Assembly: GCF_014636315.1 (NCBI RefSeq)
Contig: NZ_BMED01000007.1
Location: 62,001-126,000, forward strand
Source: Parundibacterium terreum
GTDB lineage: Bacteria; Pseudomonadota; Gammaproteobacteria; Burkholderiales; Burkholderiaceae_D
Direction of reading: 5' to 3'
Length of the DNA: 64,000 bases
Part shown: positions 18,234 through 27,007 of the stretch, piece by piece
Layout: every line of letters begins with the position of its first letter
Numbering within the stretch: position 1 is the first letter of the stretch
Made by a program: the position numbers and the translations under genes
Notes under the pieces: model-generated
Told to the model about the DNA's origin: nothing
What the model saw: the letters and a program-made list of their open reading frames with translations, nothing else
Databases searched by the model: none

Positions 18234-19319
18234 CTATCCCAGGTTCTTGACGATATGCGGGCCGATCAGATTGGCCAGGGATAAGGGCATGCGCTGCCAC
18301 ATCTTGATAAAAAGCTGGTACTTGGGGTTCAGCGGATTATTGTCCGGCACTGCCGTGGACTTATGCAATTGATAGGCATAGTGCAGCGCTTGCGGCTCGA
18401 AGCCCCAGTTCTTTTTAAAATCGAAGGCGCCGGTGCCCAGTTTGCTGCGGCCAAAGTCGAATACCTTGTAGCCACGCGCGCAGGCGCGCCGCATCAATTC
18501 CCAATACATGAAATCATTACCGGCCAGGTCGCGTGCTTCGGCGGTACCGCCGCCGTAATAGGGCAGCACTTCATCGCGGAAATAGAAACTCATCACGCTG
18601 GCGATCACGCGATCATCCTTGACGATGGTCATTACTTCACAATCGGGGCCGAAAGTCTCTTTCAGCAGTCGGAAGAATTTCTTTGAAAAAACCGGAGTGC
18701 CCAGCCTGTGCACGCTGGTGGAATAGGCATGGAAAAAACGGTCCACGCCTTCATCCAGCTCGCTTTTCAATTCAAACTTGATCCCCTTGCGCACCATTGC
18801 GCGCTGCTTGCGCGGAATGGCCAGCATATTCTTTTCTTCGTCAGGATCGATTTCCTTGCGGAAGGTGACGTACAACTCCTTGGTATGCCATCCCTCCTGG
18901 GCCTGGGCCTTGATGTTCCGGTATTCCAGATGACCCACTCCCAATTTGCCTGCCAGTGCCTGCGCTTGCTGATTCAAGGCAGCGCGCGCTGCCTCGGATT
19001 CGCTGGCGACACCGCCATACACGCAAAACGGCAGCGAGCTCAGCGAATGGCCGAACAAGGCGCTCTTGATTTCTGCCAGAGGCAGTACGCCGACGATTTT
19101 TCCTTCCGATTCGGCATAATAAAACCAGGTTTTATGGCCGAATGCGCGTTCTATCACCGGCTGCCAGCCGGCCCGGTGGAAGAAAGTAGCTTCAGGGCAC
19201 TCCTGCACAAACTGATCCCATCTTGCCGCATCTTGCGGCTGCATCAGTTTGATCGAGAGTGGAGAGCTGGCGGTGGGGGATTGCAACTGGGCTGCAGAGG
19301 CCTCAACGATAGAATTCAT
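18234..19319 (-). CDS. FemAB family XrtA/PEP-CTERM system-associated protein
   Basis: The 361-residue protein has the FemAB/GNAT-like fold: WDQFVQECPEATFFHRAGW near residues 33-51, VGVLPLAEIKSALFGHSLSS, and a C-terminal YYGGGTAEARDLAGNDFMYW with FDFGRSKLGTGAFDFKKNWG. FemAB relatives transfer aminoacyl groups; this subfamily (TIGR03019, recalled) is restricted to XrtA loci and its acceptor is not known to me. ATG 19319 overlaps the upstream TGA (ATGA), and GAAGAAG precedes it. The longer frame to 19355 lies inside the deacetylase gene and is rejected. Confidence 0.92.
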   Translation of the reverse strand: MNSIVEASAAQLQSPTASSPLSIKLMQPQDAARWDQFVQECPEATFFHRAGWQPVIERAFGHKTWFYYAESEGKIVGVLPLAEIKSALFGHSLSSLPFCVYGGVASESEAARAALNQQAQALAGKLGVGHLEYRNIKAQAQEGWHTKELYVTFRKEIDPDEEKNMLAIPRKQRAMVRKGIKFELKSELDEGVDRFFHAYSTSVHRLGTPVFSKKFFRLLKETFGPDCEVMTIVKDDRVIASVMSFYFRDEVLPYYGGGTAEARDLAGNDFMYWELMRRACARGYKVFDFGRSKLGTGAFDFKKNWGFEPQALHYAYQLHKSTAVPDNNPLNPKYQLFIKMWQRMPLSLANLIGPHIVKNLG

Positions 19320-20209
19320 GGCTTCTTCAGGAAGATTTTGTCCATGCGGTCCCATTGGAAGTCGCGGGTCAGCGCCTTCAGGCGGTTTTCCGTACGGGAC
19401 AGGTTAACGTAATGGCGGAAACGGGTTTTCATGCCGATATTCTGTTGCCGCGGCTGCTCTGGATCGACTTCCCAAGGATGGAAATAGAAGATTCCGGATT
19501 GCTTGTCCTGCTGGTTGACTCTTTGCAGCAGCCAGCGCGATAACTGGTAAGGGAACAGGCGGAAGAAGCCGCCGCCACCGGCAGGCAGGTTCCTGTCCAT
19601 GATGCGCACGGTGGTAATCGGTATTTCCAGCAAGCCGTCTTCGCCGTTGGGATAAAACGCAAAGCGCGGCGCATCCGGCATGCCGTAATGGTCGTGCTTG
19701 ACCGGGTAAATGCTGGAACTGTAGCGGTAGCCGGCCTCCAGCAGCGAGTCCAGCGCCCACAGGTTTTGTTTGCTGATGGAAAAGCTGGGCGCACGGTAGC
19801 CGAGTACCTGCTGGCCGCCTATGTCTTCCAGGATGCGCTTGCTGCTGCTGATATCCTGCATGAACTCTTGCGCATTCTGATCGGACGCACGCAAATGCCC
19901 ATAACCGTGGCTGGCCAATTCATGGCCGCCGTCCACAATGCGCTTGACCATCGCCGGATAGCGTTCTGCGATCCAGCCCAGCGTGAAGAAGGTGGCCTTG
20001 ACTTGCGATGCATCGAGTACGCCCAGTATTAGGTCGATATTGCGTTCCACGCGGCAGGACAGCGTAGGCCAGCTTTCGCGCGAGATATGGTCGGCAAAAG
20101 CCGAAACCTGGAAGTAATCTTCCACGTCTATCGTCATTGCATTGCGTATCCCCTTGGCTGGGACAGGCGCCGCACTGGTTTGCGGGAAAGATGGTGTAGC
20201 CTGGGACAT
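19316..20209 (-). CDS. XrtA-system polysaccharide deacetylase with DUF3473
   Basis: The 297-residue protein contains the NodB-type core: MTIDVEDYFQVSAFAD near residues 25-40 (metal-binding Asp), KATFFTLGWIAERYP and ASHGYGHLRAS (His motif), then LGYRAPSFSIS. A C-terminal DUF3473 segment follows, including GGGFFRLFPYQLSRW and FYFHPWEVDP. This pairing defines the XrtA-associated deacetylase (TIGR03006, recalled). It probably deacetylates the glycan in or just outside the cytoplasmic membrane. There is no signal peptide. Its start is 31 bp after the ATPase stop, and it is coupled to the FemAB gene. Confidence 0.92.
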   Translation of the reverse strand: MSQATPSFPQTSAAPVPAKGIRNAMTIDVEDYFQVSAFADHISRESWPTLSCRVERNIDLILGVLDASQVKATFFTLGWIAERYPAMVKRIVDGGHELASHGYGHLRASDQNAQEFMQDISSSKRILEDIGGQQVLGYRAPSFSISKQNLWALDSLLEAGYRYSSSIYPVKHDHYGMPDAPRFAFYPNGEDGLLEIPITTVRIMDRNLPAGGGGFFRLFPYQLSRWLLQRVNQQDKQSGIFYFHPWEVDPEQPRQQNIGMKTRFRHYVNLSRTENRLKALTRDFQWDRMDKIFLKKP

Positions 20210-20240
20210 GATCAGCTCTTCACTATTATCTGGCGGGGCA

Positions 20241-21257
20241 TCAATTCTCTTTTTCCGAGGAACTGCCCATCTTCGCAGACGGCAGCATTTTTTTCAGCGC
20301 ATCAATCACTGAAATAATGGATCGTTCCATTTTCGCCATCCTGTCATCCATGCTTTCCAGGCTGACATTATTCAATTCTTTCAAGCCCATCGCAAAATTG
20401 GCCGCCTGCTGCGCTTCCGTGTCGGGGGCGGCGCTTTCAGGGATATCGAATTCTTGCTTGATGTCCGCGATTACCTGTTTGACTTCGGTATCGCCGAAAG
20501 CATGCAATTCTTCCAGGTAGCCCATCAGGAACAGCCGGTCGCACAGGGAATTGATTTTTCGCGGGATGCCGCCGGTGTAGTCATAAATCGCGGCAAAGGC
20601 TTCCTTGCTGATGGTGGGGTCGTCTTTCCAGCCCACGGTATGCAGCCTGTGCTCTATGTATGACTGGGTCTCTACCAGGTCCAGCGGGCCCAAATGATAG
20701 CTGGCGATTACCCTCTGCAGCAATTGCTGCATGTCGGCACTCAGCAAGGTGCGGCGAAATTCCGGCTGGCCCAGCAAAAAGGTTTGCAGCAGGGACTTGT
20801 CCGCAGTCTGGAAATTGGACAGCATGCGCAATTCTTCCACTGCGCGCGGCGTCAGATTTTGCGCTTCATCGACCACCAGCAATGCACGCTTGCCCTGCTT
20901 GTCGCATTGGCGGAGAAATTGTTCCAGCCGGGTCAGCAGCGATGCCTTGGTTGCGTCCTCATATTCCAGACCGAATGCTGAGGCGACCAGCCGCAGGATA
21001 TCGTCGGAACCGACATGCGTATTAACGATCTGTGCGGCCAGGATGTTTTCGGATTCCAGTTCGCAAAACAGATTGCGCATCAGCGTGGTCTTCCCTGCGC
21101 CGACTTCGCCCGTAATGACGATAAAACCTTCACCCTGGGAAATGCCGTACTCCAGGTACGCCATCGCTCGCTTATGCCCCTTGCTGCCGAAGAAAAAGCG
21201 CGGATCGGGTTTTAATTGAAATGGTTTCGCGGTGAAACCGTAATAGGATTCATACAT
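20241..21257 (-). CDS. XrtA-associated AAA ATPase (ExeA/GspA-like)
   Basis: The 338-residue protein begins MYESYYGFTAKPFQLKPDPR and has Walker A GEVGAGKTTLM near residue 50, Walker B LLVVDEAQNL near 128, and a sensor region typical of ExeA/GspA secretion ATPases. The C-terminal 60 residues are acidic and coiled. The family (TIGR03015, recalled) is invariant in XrtA loci; a role in energising or ordering envelope assembly is assumed, not shown. It lies 15 bp downstream of the outer-membrane protein gene. Confidence 0.92.
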   Translation of the reverse strand: MYESYYGFTAKPFQLKPDPRFFFGSKGHKRAMAYLEYGISQGEGFIVITGEVGAGKTTLMRNLFCELESENILAAQIVNTHVGSDDILRLVASAFGLEYEDATKASLLTRLEQFLRQCDKQGKRALLVVDEAQNLTPRAVEELRMLSNFQTADKSLLQTFLLGQPEFRRTLLSADMQQLLQRVIASYHLGPLDLVETQSYIEHRLHTVGWKDDPTISKEAFAAIYDYTGGIPRKINSLCDRLFLMGYLEELHAFGDTEVKQVIADIKQEFDIPESAAPDTEAQQAANFAMGLKELNNVSLESMDDRMAKMERSIISVIDALKKMLPSAKMGSSSEKEN

Positions 21258-21272
21258 CTGTTGCCTGACTTA

Positions 21273-22835
21273 TCAGAAACCTAGTAAGAGGAAAACAGAC
21301 AACGCGTTTTCCCGGAAATCGCTTACGCTTAAGCTGGAATCTTTTTGATTGCGCCGGTATTCCAGCGTTGCCTTCAGTTTAGGCTGTAAATCCCTGCTTA
21401 ACGCAGCCCTGAACATCTTGTTGTTATCCCTGACACCCGTCGAATACGAGTCTGCACGATTGTAGCCCAAGGTAAAATTGGCCGAGGTACGAGGAGAAAA
21501 TACCAGATTCCAGATAACATTTGCGCCAGTTTGCTTGGTGCGATCAGACAACGCAGGATCGGCCGACGATACAGGTGTCAGGTCGGTTGACTGTGCATCG
21601 CGCTTGGTACTAAACAGACTGAGCAGCAGGGTATTTTGCGCACCGGTAATTGCCACTGATCCTTGCAGGCTTTTTTGCAGGAATACGCGATTGGAAAAGG
21701 TATTGACCGATTGCGCCAAAGAAGAAGGCAAGCCGTAGCTCTTGATAAAAGCATCGACCAGTTGCTGGCGCGCAGCAGGGTCGGGAACGCTGGTTTGCCA
21801 TAGCTGGTTCAGGAAGGCACTCGTATTGACGCTGCCTGGTACCAGGAATTGCTGCCGGGTCGTTGTAATATCTTCGTGGTAGCCGAGGCTCCAAGTGGTG
21901 GCGCGAGTACGTTGAGCCGCGGTCAGACTATATGTCGAGCCGTAAAAACGGTGGCCGGCATTGAAGACCAGACTGGTTCTCTCTGTAGGTTCCCAGTCGA
22001 AGCCGGCAGACCAGTAGGCACCCGCTGGCTTCTTGCCGTCGATGGCGACATAGCTGTTTTTTTCGTAACCGCCGGTGCCCGTCAGGCTGAAACGCGGCGA
22101 CAGATAATAGCCTGCAGTGACGCCGGTAGTTTCCGCCTCTATCGTATTGATCGACTTGTCAAATTTCGTTTTCAGATCATCATAGGTAAATCCCCATTTC
22201 ACTTTTTGAAATGCGGTGCCACTATTGATGTTCATGGAAATGTGATCACCAGTACTGTTCACGGTGCCGCCGGAGCTGCTGGAGACAGAATCCCGGGTGT
22301 AGCGCAATTCGGCCGATGCGGTACGATCAAACGTATGGCGCAGGTATGGCGACGCGCTATAGGTCCTTACTTCAACACGGTTATTGGACAGGTTCAGATT
22401 GTTCGTTGCTTCAGACGCGAAGGGACTTTGATTCTGCTGACTGATGTTCGCCTTGCCGTCTAAAAAAAAAAGATCCTTCATCAATTCTGAGTTGGCATCC
22501 GCATTCAGTAGATGATTCGTCTTTAAGCCGTTTGCATCGCCTGTGTAATACAGGTTCTGCATCTGATAGTTGACTCTCATCTTTAATTGCGCACCGGTCG
22601 CAGTGAAATCCACGCCTGGACTTGCTTGGGTGATGAAAGAGCTTTGCTTCTGGCTGTCGGGAACCAGTTTGACGTTATCTGTATAGGTTTCCGTGAGGTT
22701 GACGGTAGGTGAAATTTTCCACTCTGCCGCATGCGCACCTGTTGCAAGACCGATCGCCAGCGGCGACAAGCTTGCTGCAACCCAAAAGGAAAGAGGCCGA
22801 ACCTTGCACTTGACGTGTGCGGCTCCGTGCTTCAT
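21273..22835 (-). CDS. TIGR03016 family PEP-CTERM system-associated outer membrane protein
   Basis: The 520-residue protein has a signal peptide (hydrophobic PLSFWVAASLSPLAIGLATG, cleavage after AHA at about residue 33). After it come alternating amphipathic strands ending in ALSVFLLLGF, a typical terminal beta-strand with final Phe. It is thus a predicted outer-membrane beta-barrel of the XrtA set, possibly the exit port for the polymer. ATG 22835 is chosen because GGAAGG lies 8 nt upstream. Earlier in-frame starts (22859, 22871, 22883) run into the kinase gene, though ATG 22859 would give an 8-nt overlap with it. Confidence 0.9.
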   Translation of the reverse strand: MKHGAAHVKCKVRPLSFWVAASLSPLAIGLATGAHAAEWKISPTVNLTETYTDNVKLVPDSQKQSSFITQASPGVDFTATGAQLKMRVNYQMQNLYYTGDANGLKTNHLLNADANSELMKDLFFLDGKANISQQNQSPFASEATNNLNLSNNRVEVRTYSASPYLRHTFDRTASAELRYTRDSVSSSSGGTVNSTGDHISMNINSGTAFQKVKWGFTYDDLKTKFDKSINTIEAETTGVTAGYYLSPRFSLTGTGGYEKNSYVAIDGKKPAGAYWSAGFDWEPTERTSLVFNAGHRFYGSTYSLTAAQRTRATTWSLGYHEDITTTRQQFLVPGSVNTSAFLNQLWQTSVPDPAARQQLVDAFIKSYGLPSSLAQSVNTFSNRVFLQKSLQGSVAITGAQNTLLLSLFSTKRDAQSTDLTPVSSADPALSDRTKQTGANVIWNLVFSPRTSANFTLGYNRADSYSTGVRDNNKMFRAALSRDLQPKLKATLEYRRNQKDSSLSVSDFRENALSVFLLLGF

Positions 22836-22851
22836 GTGCGCGACCTTCCGT

Positions 22852-23892
22852 TTAACCATAGTAACGGCCATAGTAATCCCCACCGGCGAAGGTCTTGGCC
22901 TTGTTGTAGACCAGATTCACGTTAGTGTGTGATTTCAACTGACGCAGTACTTCCTTGACGACATGCTGGGTCGTTGCTTCGGCTTCGACAACCAGCACGA
23001 TCTGGCCCATCTGATTGGCCAGGACTCGGGCTTCTGTCGTCAACAGCAGAGGAGGGGAATCAAAAATAACGATACGGTCGGGATAGCGGTTGGCAATTTC
23101 ATCCAGCAGGCTGCTCATCGCCTGGCTGGCCAGTAATTCGGTTGCACGCTTATGGCTACGGCCGGCGGGCAGTATGCTCAGCGTATCGATATTGGTCTTC
23201 AACATTGCGTCTGCCAGGTCCAGCTTGTCATCCAGCAGCACGTCCATCAAGCCGATAGCTGAACTGGTATCTGCCGGATCCAGGCGCAGATAGCGGGGAA
23301 CGGAAGGGCGGGCCACATCGGCATCCACCAGCAGAACAGTGTGATCCAGTTCCATCGCGATACTGATCGCGAGATTGACTGCGCAGAACGTCTTTCCTTC
23401 GCCTGGCAGCGAGCTGGCGACCATGATCAGGTTGCCGTGATGCTTGCTGGCGCCGCCATTCTTGGCAAACGCCTTTTCTATCAGTGGGCGCTTGATCAGC
23501 CTGAATTCTTCTGCGATGACGGTTCTTTCGGCGTCCGGAGTGACCATGCCCAATTGATGTAGCTGGGCAAGATCAATCTCTATCTTTCTTGACGTTCCTT
23601 TTTTTACCTGCGTTGCTGCGGGAGCAGGTATCCGGTGATCAGGAATGGCCGCTGCAACGGCAGCAGGAGGTACCGGCGCAGCTTGTTGCTGGACGGGAGC
23701 CGCCGCTGCAGGCGTTGCTATTTCAGCGGGTGCAGTAGCAACAGGTGCGGCAGGATTTTGTACGGCAGCAACTGCCTGTTCTTCTGTCGCCGCAGTTTTG
23801 ATCTCGATTGCAGGTTCAGCGGCCGGGCTTGCGGCTCCGGCTGCTCCTTTGCTCTGATCAAGTCTACCAGCTGCTTTTTCAATAATGCTCAC
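22852..23892 (-). CDS. XrtA-associated tyrosine autokinase (BY-kinase)
   Basis: The 346-residue cytoplasmic BY-kinase has Walker A SSLPGEGKTFCAVNLA near residue 160, Walker A' VLLVDADVARP and Walker B VIFDSPPLL, with a C-terminal tyrosine cluster DYYGRYYG for autophosphorylation. A proline/alanine-rich linker (residues ~20-100) precedes the kinase domain. GTG 23892 is proposed as start because GGAG lies 5 nt upstream and it gives the family N-terminus V/M-SIIEKAAGRLDQ; ATG 23955 would add 21 unlike residues. It partners the chain-length protein upstream (93 bp away) to control polymer length and export, as Wzc/Wzz pairs do. Confidence 0.92.
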   Translation of the reverse strand: MSIIEKAAGRLDQSKGAAGAASPAAEPAIEIKTAATEEQAVAAVQNPAAPVATAPAEIATPAAAAPVQQQAAPVPPAAVAAAIPDHRIPAPAATQVKKGTSRKIEIDLAQLHQLGMVTPDAERTVIAEEFRLIKRPLIEKAFAKNGGASKHHGNLIMVASSLPGEGKTFCAVNLAISIAMELDHTVLLVDADVARPSVPRYLRLDPADTSSAIGLMDVLLDDKLDLADAMLKTNIDTLSILPAGRSHKRATELLASQAMSSLLDEIANRYPDRIVIFDSPPLLLTTEARVLANQMGQIVLVVEAEATTQHVVKEVLRQLKSHTNVNLVYNKAKTFAGGDYYGRYYG

Positions 23893-23985
23893 GCTAACTC
23901 CAAAAATATTGATTGCTTGTCGCCAATTACCCCTCTGAAACCCGTTTGACATCATCCATGGACAAATCGGGCCTGGGCAAGAACA

Positions 23986-25509
23986 TTACTTCAGATACAT
24001 GGTCGCCATTACGCCAACATAGAAGAAGAGCAGTACGAAGGAAGATAGGCCGAATGCGTACAGGCTCCTCTTCCTTCTGGTTTTTTCGCCTTCAGTCCAG
24101 TTCATGGACACCGTACCGAGAATCGGCAAACCGGTTGCTTCCAGCAAATCGATATGGCTGAGGAAGGTTGGCCTGATTTTGCTCATCAGTACAGCTCCCA
24201 GCATACCTACGATCAATGCTGCGACAAATACAATAGAGAACAGCCGCAGGCGATTAGGTCCTACCGGTGTCAATGGCATCGTCGGCGGATCGATGACCCT
24301 GAAGGTCATCATTTCTGTGGTTGCACTCAGATCGCCGGACAATTTGGCAGATTCACGACTGGCGACCAGTTTTTCGTAGTTTTCTTTGTTGATCAGGTAA
24401 TCGCGATTCAACTGAGCCAATTGGGATTCAATTTCAGGCGCAGCAACACTCAGTGCCTTGAAGCGGGCGCTACGCGAATTGTATTCTTCCACACGGGCAC
24501 GCATTGAGGCGACCCGGGCTTCCGCTGCAGACAAGGAAATCTTCAATTGCTGGAACAGGGGATTGGCGGCCATCGTCGTTTCGGACATTGGCTTCCTGGT
24601 TTTCGCTTCTTCCTGTTTGCGCGCTTCCAATTGCGCCAGCAGGCGCTTGGTGGAAACGATGTCCGGATGCTGCTCCGTGTACTGCAAACGCAAGGAATCC
24701 AGATTCTTGGACAAGGACTGGATGCGCTCATCCAATTCCGGATTCGGCAAAACCACTGCATCCTCCGCTTTTTGCGGCATTTCTACTCCCTGGATCTGCC
24801 TTTTGATTGCATCCCTGGCCTGTTCCGCTTCGGACAATTCCAGTTTGGCCGAATTCAGGCTTTCTGTGATGTCCAGCAACTTGCTGCCGGAATCGCTGCC
24901 CTGACGCGGCAGCATCATCATGTTTTTCAGCTTGAAGTCTTTCAGGGCGTTTTCTGCCGTGGCCAGTTTTTCTTCATAGATCTTGATCTGGCTGTCGATG
25001 AAGACGATGGCTTTGGCGGAGTCTTGTTTCTTGTCTCCAAAACTGCCTTCAACAAAAATGGTGAGCAAGGCCTGGACAACATCCTTGGCCAGCTTGGGAT
25101 TTTCATCGTTGTAGGAAATTGTGTAGATATCGTTTTGAACCGTGCCGTTTATCTTGATAGAGGCGATCAGGGTCTCTATCATTTTCTCCCTGTCCTTGCC
25201 GGTGTTGGCGGCGATGTCCAGGTCGACCATGCGCATTACGCGTTCGACGTTAGGCCTGCTCAGCAGAGTGCGGCTCATGATGGAAACTTGCTGTTCCACA
25301 TTGGGGATACTGGTCATGCCCGCAAGCAATGGTTTTAAGATCGTTTGCGTGTCGACAAACACCCTGGCTGAAGATTGGTAATTATCCGGGAGCTTATAGA
25401 CGACAATAAACCCTACGGCGGCAACCAGCCAGGCTATCGTGACAGCATACCAGCGATATTTCCACCCACCCCTCAATAGGGATTGTAGCTGCGTAACCAG
25501 TTCCTCCAT
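23986..25509 (-). CDS. XrtA-system polysaccharide chain-length determinant (Wzz-like)
   Basis: This 507-residue inner-membrane protein has an N-terminal membrane segment (residues ~20-45) and a large periplasmic coiled-coil region. A second membrane segment (LFSIVFVAALIVGMLGAVL, near 415) is followed by a short cytoplasmic part and a further hydrophobic C-terminal helix, the arrangement of the TIGR03007 family (recalled). ATG 25509 (MEELVTQLQ) has GGAGAG 9 nt upstream and gives the expected start; the open frame to 25545 is not used. It is the first gene of the central XrtA operon, which runs without large gaps to 12380. Confidence 0.93.
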   Translation of the reverse strand: MEELVTQLQSLLRGGWKYRWYAVTIAWLVAAVGFIVVYKLPDNYQSSARVFVDTQTILKPLLAGMTSIPNVEQQVSIMSRTLLSRPNVERVMRMVDLDIAANTGKDREKMIETLIASIKINGTVQNDIYTISYNDENPKLAKDVVQALLTIFVEGSFGDKKQDSAKAIVFIDSQIKIYEEKLATAENALKDFKLKNMMMLPRQGSDSGSKLLDITESLNSAKLELSEAEQARDAIKRQIQGVEMPQKAEDAVVLPNPELDERIQSLSKNLDSLRLQYTEQHPDIVSTKRLLAQLEARKQEEAKTRKPMSETTMAANPLFQQLKISLSAAEARVASMRARVEEYNSRSARFKALSVAAPEIESQLAQLNRDYLINKENYEKLVASRESAKLSGDLSATTEMMTFRVIDPPTMPLTPVGPNRLRLFSIVFVAALIVGMLGAVLMSKIRPTFLSHIDLLEATGLPILGTVSMNWTEGEKTRRKRSLYAFGLSSFVLLFFYVGVMATMYLK

Positions 25510-25605
25510 CTTGTCAAACTCTCCATATATGGTAATTAACGGCATCTATTCCAAGCTATAAGTTACCAGCTTATCTGCTAGATGGGCACGTTTATTTAGC
25601 GAGCT

Positions 25606-25634
25606 ATGATATTGCACGGATATAAAAAAAACAA
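25606..25634 (-). promoter_or_regulatory. Candidate sigma-70 promoter for the central XrtA operon
   Basis: On the minus strand a -35-like TTGTTT (25634-25629) and a -10-like TATCAT (25611-25606) are separated by 17 bp. The predicted start point is near 25598, about 90 nt before ATG 25509. The match is moderate (4 of 6 in each element). Confidence 0.4.
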
Positions 25635-26040
25635 GGAAATCCAGCCTTGTCCAGAGGAAAACCGGGATTTAAGTACCGATTGCCGTAGGAACATTTTCCT
25701 GCGGCAATTTATTTGGAATTTTGACGCAATATTTTGAGGTTTCTTGCCTCGGATAAATTTAATCGAAGTGTTGGAAATTTTTAACGGATTTCTTACCTTA
25801 GTGCGCCAAGCCCTTCAAAAATCAGGGATTTTTGTTGCAGGCTTTTCTAATAAAGGGAACTATTGAATCCAAGATATGGCCGTTGATGACGTAAAAAATG
25901 CCCCAAAGAAACAATGCCGTTGATTCGCCATAGAGACAATTTGTAGCTTCAATAAATGGATAGTCGCGTGTATCCAATAACCAGCGCCACGATAGCGATT
26001 TCAGCGAATTGCGCTGCCGAATAGTTGTAATTTGCTATGT

Positions 26041-26054
26041 TGATGGTACCATCA
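26041..26054. promoter_or_regulatory. Perfect 14-bp palindrome upstream of the export gene
   Basis: TGATGGTACCATCA is a perfect palindrome 90 bp before the export gene start. It could be an operator for a dimeric regulator. No regulator family is suggested by the sequence itself. Confidence 0.35.
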
Positions 26055-26143
26055 TGTTTCAATGTCAAGTAACAAGCATGTCTGGTTGCGTCGCCTGTCC
26101 AGAAAATGCTAGACACTCCATCACGCACTTATAGGGAAAAATA

Positions 26144-26776
26144 GTGAACACGCTACGTACAACAACGATGAAATGGTTAGCCTGTTTGTCCATGTCGGTG
26201 AGCATGCTGGTTGTCAGCGGATGCGCAACCAATGCGAATCCGCCGGCACCGACAGAAGGAGCAATACCTACCAATGACTACGTCATCGGCGCTGGCGACA
26301 CCATCAACGTGATCGTATGGCGCAACCCCGAAGTCTCGATGGTGGTTCCTGTCCGTCCAGACGGCAAGATCACAACACCGCTGGTGGAAGATATTGTTGC
26401 CAATGGTAAGACCTCGACACAGTTGGCCAGGGATATCGAAAAAGCGCTGGCGAAATTCATCCAGCAACCGGTGGTGACCGTCATCGTGACCGCGTTTGCC
26501 GGCCCGTATGAAGAACAAATACGCGTTATCGGCCAGGCTGCCAAACCGCAGGCGCTTGCCTACCGTCAGGGTATGTCATTGATGGACGTGGTGATTGCTG
26601 TGGGCGGCATCACAGAATTTGCTGCAGGCAACAAGGCCAACCTGATCCGCACGGTAGATGGCAAACAGCAAAAATTGAGCGTGCGCCTGAATGACCTGAT
26701 CAAGGATGGTGATATCTCTGCAAACGTGCCTGTGCGTCCTGGCGACGTGCTGGTAATACCGCAAAGCTTCTTCTGA
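26144..26776 (+). CDS. XrtA/PEP-CTERM system exopolysaccharide export lipoprotein (Wza-like)
   Basis: The 210-residue protein starts at GTG 26144 with AGGG about 8 nt upstream. It has a lipoprotein signal with lipobox VVSGC (Cys at residue 27). Next comes a polysaccharide export (Poly_export) domain (DYVIGAGDTINVIVWRNPE, residues ~45-63, to VTVIVTAF), and then a SLBB-like part (RVIGQAAKPQALAYRQG) ending VRPGDVLVIPQSFF. It is the outer-membrane/periplasmic export component that pairs with the chain-length protein and kinase across the divergent region. ATG 26168 is an alternative start that keeps the lipobox. A strong terminator follows. Confidence 0.93.
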   Translation: MNTLRTTTMKWLACLSMSVSMLVVSGCATNANPPAPTEGAIPTNDYVIGAGDTINVIVWRNPEVSMVVPVRPDGKITTPLVEDIVANGKTSTQLARDIEKALAKFIQQPVVTVIVTAFAGPYEEQIRVIGQAAKPQALAYRQGMSLMDVVIAVGGITEFAAGNKANLIRTVDGKQQKLSVRLNDLIKDGDISANVPVRPGDVLVIPQSFF

Positions 26777-26827
26777 TTTCTTTCGTTCTATTGCCTGGCT
26801 TATGAAGCTGAGCAAGAAGAGATAAAT

Positions 26828-26864
26828 AAAAAAACCTGCATGCCGAAACATGCAGGTTTTTTTT
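26828..26864 (+). terminator. Rho-independent terminator after the export gene
   Basis: An 11-bp stem AAAACCTGCAT / ATGCAGGTTTT (26831-26841 with 26850-26860) with an 8-nt loop is followed by a run of eight T residues. The A-run on the left also lets it work for minus-strand transcripts of prsT. Confidence 0.9.
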
Positions 26865-27007
26865 GTGGTCTTCCTGATTGAGGCTTGCAGGCACTGGAGC
26901 TGATTGGGCCTCGTATCTTCGCCTGGAGCTGCTGCCGCTAGCCCGGCAGCCCGAATCACGTAGCGCTCAACCCCCACAAGTCCGGTGCCAGCGCCACGAT
27001 CATCTGC

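Larger units (their letters stand above)
25510..26143. other. Divergent intergenic region between chain-length and export genes
   Basis: This 634-bp AT-rich stretch lies between the central operon (minus) and the export lipoprotein gene (plus), so it should hold two promoters. A sigma-70-like site for the minus operon is seen at 25606-25634 and a palindrome at 26041-26054 in front of the plus gene. A weaker sigma-54-like match on the minus strand (GG-N10-GC, 25929 to 25916) starts TGGC but has a poor -12 element. No gene is seen. Confidence 0.6.
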
